From NCBI GenBank assembly GCA_950022655.1, contig OX465579.1, forward strand, positions 48,463,950-48,527,949: DNA of 64,000 nucleotides, written 5' to 3'. Below, one piece after another: positions 12,501 to 24,500 of this stretch (position 1 is the first letter of the stretch; each line of letters opens with the position of its first letter). This stretch comes from Alentia gelatinosa (taxonomy: Eukaryota > Annelida > Polychaeta > Phyllodocida > Polynoidae). A program made the translations under genes and the position numbers. The notes under the pieces are model-generated. The model saw nothing but the letters and a program-made list of their open reading frames with translations. It made no database searches and was not told the origin of the DNA.

Positions 12501-15500
12501 TGTTTTCAGGTGTACTAACGTGCCAAAGTCGCCACGCCCTAAATCCTTAGACAAGTAACATGACTGCGGTAAATGATCAGAAGCAGCAGACGACTTTTAG
12601 ATGCTATTCTATTTCAGTGATGGTATAACATCAAAAAGTTGCAATATAAGATTTGTCTGTGGATTTGTAGGCCCAAGCCTAGCCTGTACAACATATAAAA
12701 AATCTAGTCTGTATCAGTGCTGTATACAAAGTCCCCATTCAGAATGTATGGGGAGTGAGTAAACAACTAACCAATGTTTAAAACTGTCAGATACTTTTAC
12801 TATGGTATACAGATCCAAATCTGTGGTGTACAGTCTTAAACCACTATATACAGGAGAATAGTCCCTTTGTGCTATATAGCAAATAAAAAAGTCCCTAGTG
12901 GTATACCATTTAATATGACATTTCCTGGGTTTAATTCATTGGATAAGATGAATAAAAATACAACAAAATATAGTTTTGTAGACAGGCAGTCCTGTAAACC
13001 AGTCGAGATTGATGTCGCAATACATTAGCTGAGGTTTGTGTATCACTATGCATCAACCTCTCATGGTTTATGGCTGCCTGTCTACAAAACCATCGATTAC
13101 TTTCTATTTATACAGACATCAAGCATACATAAACTGAGATTCTCATTCTCTGTGAGCATTGTATATGCAATGTGTACCATTGATCATGTGTTTAACAACA
13201 AGTATGTTCTGAACGAGGCTAGGTGTTGACTGTATGGCAGCTACCGCTTGAATGAGCCGATTGTTTGGGATCAGCTGATGTCACATTTCTGTTCATTTTA
13301 TTACGACATTGGTGACAGCGGCATGTTGTGGCGACTCGCCTGGTGTCAAGTTGTTGACAAATAGTTTGCCTGGTGCAAAACAGGTATGTCATGAGTTGTC
13401 ATGGTGTGGGCATGACAACTAAAGCGGTTTCATCCCTGGGAATCCTCAGGCTGCCCTGATGAACAGGGATTGTGATGACATGTGTACATGTTATCACAAT
13501 CTGCTGTCAGAAGCGGCCCTGTCAACATGTAGGTGACAGGAAATAAACATGACTTGCATTTCTGTGTTGGAAAAAGGTTAGTGATGTTTATTGTTTCAGA
13601 TCCATGTAGGTTCTGTTTTATTAAAGTTTTTACACTTTTGGTGTGTGTAATAAACTGTCTGAGGCATTAATGGTTATGCCATGAGCGAACAGAGTTAACC
13701 AGTCCCAGTGGAAAGGTTGGTGACAAAAAAAAAGTTTAACAACAAGTATTCATAAATGTGATTCCTGCTTAATTGGAGACAAAATAGCAGCACATTTGGT
13801 GAACACTTCATGGTGAATTCATATCAAAATAATGACTAAAACAGCAGTTTAAGAAACAGTTGGTTTTTGGAATGTTGACTTTCAGGAACTTTAACTCACA
13901 AGGAATTGGAGACAGAGTCAACCAGTGGCAGCCATCCTGTTATCAGATCTGCTCTGCATAAATAGCTTGGATGAGACTGCTATATTTTCTTAGGACCATA
14001 GTGACCCAGGGAAATAATAGACTTTCCTTGATATTTTAGTTGCTTTAGATATCATGGCAATATATTATAAGGATCTTATTGAGATTTGTATTCACCTCTT
14101 GAGAAAATTTAACCTAATTGAAATAAGTTTCTCATATTCATTGATTTCTTTGTATCTCTAGCCCTGATGAATGTAGAGTTCTGTAATTTGGAAATATGAT
14201 CACTATAGCCTCCTTACTAGCAACCAGAAAAAAAGTGATTTATTGGTTGCTATGGTAAGCAGTATTGTTAAAACCTTTTCGTTCCAATATGGTTGCTCAC
14301 ATTCATTGAAATGGTGAAGAAAAGTCTGCCATGTCTCACATATTGCTATGGTAACCAGGTCCCCAAGGCAATGGGAGAAAAAGGGCAATGAGAAAGTGCC
14401 CTCCATATGCTTCAAAACAAGGGGTTACATGACCATATATGTGAAAAAGTTGTGAAATGGGGGAATACATTGATTTATTTCAGGTGAAACGGCATCCTTT
14501 TTTTTTTTGGTGGTGGTGGTTATTTTGGATATTTCCCCCCATGGATTTTATGTAGATTTTAAGTATGTTGTTCAGGCAAGTGTTTGGTCTAATATCCACA
14601 GAAAAACCTTTATATTATAATTTGTACATGGCAAGGGCCTAAGTTTGTCCAGATTTTCTCCACTATTTCGTGAATGTTAAGCGGGAAAAATCGACAACTT
14701 ATCAAATCAATTAGGTAGTCCCTTAGAGAGTACAGTGTAAAGGAATTAAGATTATTAACTTATATTAAGACGAGGGATGCCTTCTGAATCGACCTGAATT
14801 TAGCTCTTAATCCTAGCATAAAATGTTTTATCACACACAGTAGGACTATACACAGGGCAGCCTGAAGCGCAACAGTTCCCTAAAGACGATGTACCACCTG
14901 CAATTACTAAGAATGCAACCAGAATTGTCTCGTCTGTGTCTCCTCTATAAGTATACCTCTTAAAACGTTCACCATAGAGTAAGCGTGATTGTAAGTTCCC
15001 GTCAATTGTGTGAGTGGAATATACATTTCCCATTACCGAACATGAAGAACAAAAATGATTTGGAATAATCTGCATATAAAGAATAACTGTTACATGATCT
15101 CTAAAGTTCATAAAAATGATTTTGCTCTATATTTATATTTCATAAATCGATTCTTTTATTGATATCCCTCTTAGTTTAAAATGATATTTGTTGAGTGTGT
15201 GTGACAGAAGTTTGGTGGAGGCATCTCCGCTCACACGTCCATTGTGGTATTCATTTATACAATAGAAGAGTATCAATCACCACTACAGGACCTAATGGAT
15301 TTTGAAATATATATGTTTTTCTATTGTTGTACAATTATCCTATAGCAGAATCGTGATCAATTGGTAACCTTAATTAGTTATTGACTGATAATCATCCGCG
15401 TGAGGATGTCCTGAAATTGAAGTCTCGAACACCGGATGGATACCTATGCAGTTCATCTAATCTACTCATGCGCCGAATCATTTATAACATCGACAATAGA

Positions 15501-18500
15501 CAATGCATACAATCCCACTATTCAAACTGCTTTGTAAATTAAAAACTGATGTATGTAAAGCTCACTACGTTTCTATAACCACCAAAAAAAGGTATATATA
15601 ACAATAATGTCGTATTTTAAAATATTACACAAGAAGAGACAACAGCGTATTAATCAATACTGCCTGACAAAATGCCGTAGGGAGGCCCCGAGTCAAATGG
15701 CTATTTCAGTCCTATCTTCACTCTGTCCCCATATTCCCCAATGTAAATATATAGTGTTTGCAGAACCCTGTGAGGTGGTAAGCCCACATCGAGCATCTGT
15801 GAGCTGGACTGATATTGAGCAGCTCATGTACTATGCTTTCTATAAGAGCTGCTCTCCATTATTTATAGGTGACAGAACATGGGGTTTCTATTAGCGAGGC
15901 AGTGAAAATTGCTGTCATGTCACAAATAGTGTAGCCATAACGTGTGGAGCAACTCATGTACTTAACTTCTAAAATATCGATCTCCTTTACTTATATAGGA
16001 GGGAATAAGGGCTTTCTATCAGGGAAGCGGTGTGGTATCAATTGCCGTCATATCACGATATAGTGGAGAAATAACGTGTTTACGCAAGGTGACCCTCAAT
16101 CACAATCATCACTGAGTAACACAAATTTTACAATCTGTAGAATCTTAGATCAGTTCACTACTTATTTTTTGACCTGCTGAATTTTAGACATGTGATATCA
16201 TTAGTTCGGTAAATACATCATGATATGTTGAACCCTGTGAAAGATGAGTTGATACTATGTGAGGTGAGTGGTAGGCATGTCGGTTGGGTGCACCCCACTC
16301 CCTGATATTGCACTAACTAGGAGCAATTATTATGTTCATCATTGATGAAAGAGCGTGCAATTATATATGAATAACAATTTACACGTTTGAGTTAAACTCA
16401 GCCTATGGATAGTTTTCTGTAACCCAGTTTCACCCAGTCAACTTGCCATTTCTGCAATTGCCTATCTAGGATCCAAACGTATCAAGCACCAGTGGGTCTT
16501 AAGGTATTTTGGTCTTGAGTGTTTGGTCATGGTCAGCTGGGCATGCCTCTAAGACCCTGAGATACTGGCTCCCTGCTCTGTTTTCAATATCACAGTGAAT
16601 AGCACACAGATAGTGAAGGGATAGTCTGTATACAGTACCCTGAAAGTCTATATAGACCCCTCTAATTACCTCTAGATGATGTATTTAGCGCGTGCAAGCA
16701 CGTGCTAAATAACAGGTAGATAAGATCAAAGTAGGAGTCTCCATTAGAACAATGGGAGTTAGTTCTGCACAGGAAATAAGGTCAGCCTGTCAGTCATTCA
16801 ATTTACGTGAACGAGAATCCACTAATATGAAGCTAATATAAGTGTAACTAGATCTAAGGAATAACGAGCACACGGGGAACAATATACAACTGAGACGGGT
16901 AAGCTCGGTGCACCACGAGTCAGTTGTCAGGTGTTGCGTAGAAAAAGGGTCCGTGGGTGCAGCATATGAATATATTGATTTTCCTGGATATAAGGAGTTA
17001 ACATACTCGACCGCTTATGATTACTTCACACACTGTTCATTCATCTAAAATATAGAAAACCAGAAAGAAAGGGTGGTGCTGTAATAGCAGTACTAAGATA
17101 TTTACCAAACAGAATTGAGTAATATTATGTAATGTCTACATTTTTCTTTTTCAAATTACGTAAAAATAAGAACCATGACCCTATGAAAATAAGCCTTTAA
17201 TCTGTAGAAATATCACGTTTATGAGAATAAGAATATGATGTGTATGCATGGTGACGTCAATGGGCCCATACAAAAGCAGGTGCATTCGGACAGAATGGGG
17301 CTTGTGGCAAGGTTTTGGCAAGCTATGAACTTGCGCTTCTAGACTGAGACAAGTTTATGGGATTAAGAAAATATTCTCTGCTTTCTGACGATGCAGCTGT
17401 AGCCATACCTCCCCATGAGAGAGTTGCTGGCATGAACTTGTGAGCACTGAACCTAAACTTGGACTTAACAACTCAATATCGGACGTATGGCGAACTTGAA
17501 CCTGATGACAACCATCAAGGAATTATTATATATCAGAATATTGACGACCCCATGTGAAATTATATTTGGGCATTTGGATTTGTTGCCTTGTGCATGGTAC
17601 GAATCATAAGAACTTGTTACTCATCCTCGGAGCTCCATGTAATAAAAGTTTTTCTCTTGTACCTGAAATAAACCTTCTAGTGTGAGTAATGGTAGGGGCT
17701 TCTAACAGCCAAGTCATTACTTGTACGTCCGCCTAACCTCAGGCTCTGCGCATGAGACCTTTATCGTATTACATTAATATCAATCTTCCATACAGCAAGA
17801 TACTAATGGTAAATAACACCATGCATATTAATGGTACATGCTATAATAGGACAGAAGAATGTATTTTCTTTACTTCACAGATAAACTACCCAATCTCATT
17901 GTAAAGTAGAATGAGGGCATTTCCATTTAGAGTACATGTATACAACAGTGACTGTTGGTGTGATGACCCAACAAGAGGCAGGTGCTGCGGTAACGCAGAC
18001 GGTAAAAGGGTGAGGCGTTATGGCTGACGGCCAAGTCCTACAGGTAAGTGGTGCTGTATTGATCATCCCTACGGAAGTCATACGTGTATACCACACAAAG
18101 ATTGCAGCCTGCTGCCTCCCGGAGAGTCGTGTCAGTTTGTACCTGTCTGGACTAAAACGCCAACTATAAGAGACCAACACTGCTAACTGCGACACACCCA
18201 CCGTTCCCAATCGGCAGCAATTTGTACACAGGCAAGCTACGATGTCAATATCTGAGGCTAAAACGATATTAGGAATCCATAGCTATTCAACAAGCTCCAT
18301 ATATTCCCGCGGTGGAATACCTGTATTTCCAGTGTTCATTTATTTTCTGTTGATCAGTTATATGTGTTAGTGACGTCGCAAGAGCAAGGGCAAATTTCAT
18401 GGGGCATAAGAAGTTACACATGTATCTGGTTAGGATTTGAGGGAAAGGAGGTAGGAGAATATTTTACAATGTCCTTGAACCTTAGTGAGTCCCATTTTGT

Positions 18501-21500
18501 TTGTTTGGGTAGTTTAAAGTCCAATTTCTTCAGTTAGACTTCAGCGTGTCCGATTACTGAAGTGAACAACTCAATTACTTGTCTTAATAGGTAAACAAGA
18601 TTAAAGCCTTTGCTAGAGAAAGACAACAGTTCTCCCCAAATGAACAAACATTAAGGAATATATTCGCGTTAGAAAAAAAGATATGATTAAAATCTGGGTC
18701 GTAGCATGATTTAAAACACATTAACAGGGTTCTGTAACTATAGGTGAGGATAGAGTCATTAGTACTACTCCCTCTGACAGTTAAAGAGTGTGAGTATGTG
18801 TTTTTGCGCGTGTGTCTGCGTGTGTGTACATGTATATACCAGTATTTACTCAAGTACCCCTATAGATAAATCAAGAACACGAACTTGGATGACAGCTATC
18901 GTGAACCAACATTTGATAGATTGAAAGGCACTTTTTTAGTCCTAGTTTCAATTACAAGAAGCATGGACAGACACAGTACGGAAACATGGATCCCGTTTTC
19001 GGACATGGAAAATACGCTGTCAAATCGGCGATCAGTTGCGTTCGTCGCGTTCGGATATAAAGACAACATGGGTATGAGCGGGTAGTATTTGCAGGTGATA
19101 CGACCAAAGGTATACAATAATCCTTGGAATAAGTCTATGTGTTTTGAGTCCATGGATAAAAATGACAAATCTTTGCTCATTCATGACTAAATGGTAAATG
19201 TGATTGATATCCTCATGTACAAAGTTAAGCCATATATACCTTACTAATAAATGCTAAAGGTAGGATCCCATCTTGTCAAAAGAAATGGGAAAATGTATTG
19301 GGGAAGACTGAGAATGGGGCAAGATTTATATGTGAATATACAGGTAAAAGGCAAGCTAAGCATTAGTCACTCCAAAGTCGGATTCTAAATACCTACAACC
19401 CACAAATAAATAACTTACTTATAAGAAAAATTACTGAAAATACTTCTTGCTCTTTCTGTGATCAGGAAGATTATTTTGAACATTTTTAAAAGGATTCTAG
19501 TTGGCAGTCAAATTTTGGCTACAGAGAATACTAAATTTAACTCTGGATTTTAGCATCCAATCAGTATTATTAGGAGTTAACTCTTCAGATAGCAAAAGTA
19601 AAATGATCAACTATCTATGCATTTCTTAGAAATTTTATAGCGGTAGCGGTTACAAGTTCCATGAGTGTTATCTTGATGTATATACTTGGTTACCAGAACT
19701 CGGTTACCAACTGCCGATTGAGGAACTCATATGTAAATTAGAAAGTAAGCATGAAAAATTCAAAAAATGGTCGAAAATTCTTACCGTTTATATAAAAGGG
19801 TCTATCCCTTGAAGAGAGGTTGAACAAGAGATCTCTTGGTACATAAGTGTTCTTAATGGTCGCCTCTAAATCAGCTATTTGACAAATCGCTTATTTGTAT
19901 GTAACTATTTTTTTTATTTTTTTTTTATTTTTTATTTTTTATTTTTTTAGGCCTGAACGTGATGGACCCACTCAAGCATTAGTTTAAGTCTGGCTTACAC
20001 CCACTTGGACCAAAACCTAGCCACGTCAAAAAAAAATTTCAATTCAATTTTGGTCTAAAAGTGGGTTTAATAAACCTTTATAGCTGGTATGCATTGCCCT
20101 AATGCTAACCTGACCACTCTTTCCAGCCACACTGGCTGTTGCTACCACTTAAAACTGTGTCCTTACCTCAAGTACACAGCCCTTGACAGTAAAACCTTCT
20201 TACTGCCAGTCCAAATAGAATGGGAAGCCCATGTTCAACCTTGCAACATCATTTCCCACTTTATTTATCTCCCACTACAAGTGGGAGAACCGCTTAGGAA
20301 GCGTAGGGAACTCCTGCCACTTGTTAGGAGACTAAAACTCCCCCCCTTCCCCCCCTAAAATCGAGCCTGAAGAGCACCTAGCGAAACCGCTTAGAAAGAT
20401 CGGGTCATCCCGTTTTTTCACCCCTCACGCATCACACCATATATGGGAAAACCTCTCCCAATCCGGTGATGTCACAGTATCAACAATCCGAACGTTACTA
20501 TACAAACGACTCGGTTGTTAAGGTCGCCAAGGTAGCGAGTGGTCTGACTATAAATACCGGGAGCAAACGATCTGCTCCTCACTCTTATGCGGTAGCTCGT
20601 TCTGTACGCTTTGCCACGTTTTCAGAAATTCTTTCTAACCTGATACAGTCGATGTCCCGCTACTCTGAGTAAGCTAGCATGTCACAAAAACCAGATGATA
20701 TAATACTGCCCGATACGGCGTTTGAACAAAATCCGGAGCCGGTCCTAGAAGCCAGTGACAGCACTGACAGTGATGTCAACCCAGCCTTCGAAGCAGCCGC
20801 CGCCGCAGCTGACGATGACGCCAACGGAAACGCCGATCAACAAGTAAGTCTTTCGACACCACAAAGCCTAACGCAGCTATTAGGTTTACTCAATACCCAA
20901 GATACACCTTACCACTCACCGATAGATAGTGATAATGATGAAACGTATTGTCCAACCGGCCTCGATAAAAGTAAATCCATCGACTTGGTCGCCCTCGTCG
21001 GCCAAGTTTTGAACGCTAATCGGCCGACATCTGGGTCCCGCGGCCACGACGCGGGAAAACCCGGCAAGAAACGTAAAAAAGACGCAAATACCTCCAATGA
21101 GAGTCTCAATTTAGATGATACCGAATTATCGAAATTTATACAGAATCTTATTGATAACCCGAACACGGGAAAGCTCTTGATATCGCACCTTCACGATATC
21201 CTGAATGGAGAGACTATTCTCCGCGACACCATATCCAAAATGGCCGCGCCCACGCCGGCGAGTGGACGCACAGACATTCACTCGCCGACGTTGTCACACG
21301 CCAACAACGCTAACAAAGTAAGTACTGGCGTTCAAACTAATGCTAAAACGGTTTCATTCTCTCCACAGATGGAGAATGAAGCCGCCAACGCACCCGCCAA
21401 CCGCATGATCATGTCGGATGGCACCCACAGCCTGTGGAAACAGGCTCGCAACAGTGCTGTCAACGCTTGTCGTGACGCCGGCCGAGCGGCTTGGCTTCGC

Positions 21501-24500
21501 GACCTTAACGAGCGGGGTATCCTCACGTACTGGTCACTATGGACGGAGGATATTCCGAGCTATGCTGTTGCTACTCCTGAACTTAAAGCTAGTTTGGTTG
21601 AAATTACTCGTCGTTCTGCCCAAGCTATCCAAGAGGCCGTAGCCCGTCACCTAGACGGGGTTGCCTTGAGAAAAGAAAAAAGTGTTAAAACTATCATGAC
21701 AGCTGTGCAAGGCCTCATGAAAGAAGAGTCCTCACCAGACTTTGACCGTGCAGCCAATAAAATCGCAGAATATGTACAGGCTGAACGTAATGCTGAAAGA
21801 GTGAAACTGACCAAACGGTTTGATGTCCTTTCAGCTACCCAATACTCTGATATCCAACTGATCAATTCACGCAGATACTTTGTTTGTGATTTCGTGAATG
21901 AGGACGACATGTCGTGGTCCGACCAATCAGGACCTACCGACCCCCCACCCCCCAACCCTCCAGCAGCCCCCGCAACTACCGAGACCCGTCCCCAATCCGC
22001 TCCCAACGCAGGACACGAACCCACCAACCAACGCTCGGCCGATGCCCCACCAGGTCGACCCGCCCCCCGCACGGCTTCCTATGCCCAGGTCCTCGGACAG
22101 ATAGGAAACCGTCTCCTCCTGCCCGCCCAACCCCACCCGAACCTACCCAACCTGGTTCCACCCCGTTGCCCACCCCCCAGGAACTCATCCACCTGGCAGG
22201 CCCGCCCATCAACCACCACCCAGGGTAACTCGGAAAATCGCCCGACCTTTGTCCCGAGACCCCCCCTCCCTCAACGCAACCCCCCTCCTAAACGACGCAA
22301 CACCCAACCCACAGCCCCAACAGTGGGTCGTCCGGGTCCTAATGCTTCAGTAGAGGAGATTCTTGATTACTGGCTAGATCCGGCCCAGGTCCCCACTTCC
22401 CGGGCCAATGCTAGACCACGGGCTAACCCGGCACAACCCCAGAGATCCCGTAATCCGGACACCAGAAACCCTTCCAACACAGCAGGAGACCCCAATCGCT
22501 CCCGCTCCAATTCCCGGGGCCGAAACCCCAACCCCAGAGGTAACCCGACCCCCCAGACCCAGACCCGCCCTAATCAGGGTTTTCCCACAACCCGCCCCCA
22601 GGAGCAACCCGGAGCTCGTGGCCCACCGGGACAATGGAGAATGGCGGGCCCCCCCCGCCGTCGCCCAAATCAACCACCTCGACCCCCCCGCCTCAACCCC
22701 AACCAGACACAGCGTACCCCAAATGCTGCGCCCGCCCAAACTCTCCCACCCAACCTTCAACTTATGAAGGAGGCACTTCTAAATGCCCTCACCAAATAGA
22801 CCTGACCTACACCCACTCCAAGACCGATCAGATGGCACCAGCCAATCACTTGGACACTTGTACGAATCTTGTTGACTTTAACCTTAATAACAACTCTGAA
22901 ACTTACAGCCCATTGTTTGTCTTTCGTAATAAGATTACCGAATCCGACCCTTCTAATAACTCCTCTGTTGTTAACCTCTCGGACCATTACCTCAGCCCAA
23001 CGGAACTGTCACTGTTGGAAAGGGGCCTCAACTTCTGCCCTACCCCTGGTGAGCCACATCTGGCTGACCTCCGTAGGGATTTAGATTCCTTCCATCGCCG
23101 ACTCAAAATCAGGACCTACTTTGATCCTGAAAACCGTCAAACCCACCAATCCCATGTTGACAGTTCGACATCGAGTTCCGATGAAGACTCAGACACAGAC
23201 CCGATGACCAACAGTGACAATCCCATTTTGACTGCCATTGTAAAATCGAAAGTCATTAAGAGAAACAGTAATTGGCAACCAAATATTGTCCCTCTCCCTC
23301 TGAGAGCCTTTATCCTAGCTAATGAAACCGACCTTAACAAAACTTTTGTTAAAGCACCCCATTATCAAAACCTAGATAAAGACGAAAAAAGCAGCCTCAA
23401 GGCCCTCACAAAGAACCGCTCTATTGTCATTAAACCAGCCGATAAAGGTGGCAAATTGGTAATCCAAAACCGTGCAGACTATGTCAAGGAGGGCCTTCGA
23501 CAACTCTCTGACCCAGCCTTCTATAAGGAGGTCTCCACAGACCTCACTACTCAGCACAACGAAGAGATAACCTTGTATCTCCATAAACTACAACAAAGAG
23601 GTGAGGTAAGTAGCACACTCCTCAAGAAACTCATCACTGAGAACCCCAAGACAGCTGAACTCTACCTCCTACCCAAGATTCATAAAGGTAAGACACCACC
23701 CCCGGGACGACCCATAGTCTCGGCCAACAGCTGTCCAACCGAGAAAATCTCGGCCCTTGTGGACATCTACCTCAGACCCTTTCTGACCAGTACCAAGTCC
23801 TATTTGAAGGACACGGGAGACCTCCTCAACAAACTAGCAGCTTTAGGCACCCTTCAGCCTAACTGCATCCTGGGTACCTTGGATGTAACCTCTCTTTACA
23901 CCAACATACCCAACCAAGAGGGGTGCTATTCCATCTATAGACTCCTCGCTAAGAATCGCACACAGACTGGGAGAGACCTCAGTAACACCAGTCTTTGTCG
24001 CCTTCTTTGGTTTGTCCTCACGAAAAACAATTTCGATTTCAACGGACAGCATTACCTCCAGGTCGGTGGTACCGCCATGGGTACCAGAGTCGCCCCGACG
24101 TACGCCAACCTCTTTATGGCGGACCTTGAGGAGCGACACATCTACACCTACCCGGACCAACCCATGGTCTGGTACAGGTTCATTGATGATATCTTTTTCA
24201 TCTGGCCCCACGGCCCAGAAAAACTCAAAGATTTCATCACACATGTGAATTCGATACACTCGACTATCAAATTCACGGAGGAAACCTCCACTGAGAGTGT
24301 GAACTTCTTAGACACCACTGTCCGCCTTCGGGATGGTGTCCTGAGCACAGACCTCTTTGTCAAACCCACTGACAGCTGCAACTACCTCAGATACGATTCG
24401 GCTCATCCGAAACACTGTATTAGAGGCATCCCGTACGGACAATTTCTACGCCTCCGTAGAATCTGTACGGATGAGAGTGACTTCGTCCGCAACTGCATCA

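Noticed and set aside
14800..15111. 103-codon minus ORF in ACP6 intron 4
   Set aside because: No splice-site pair gives phases compatible with ACP6 and I recognise no domain.
20089..20358. 89-codon ORF in the PLTR, repeated at 25395-25664
   Set aside because: It lies in the element's untranslated repeat, shows no family motif, and is open in both copies only because the copies are almost identical.
20401..20418. CGGG-TCAT-CCCG hairpin followed by six T, resembling a terminator
   Set aside because: Intrinsic terminators of this type are bacterial; here it lies in loop III of the predicted ribozyme and is more likely part of the RNA fold.
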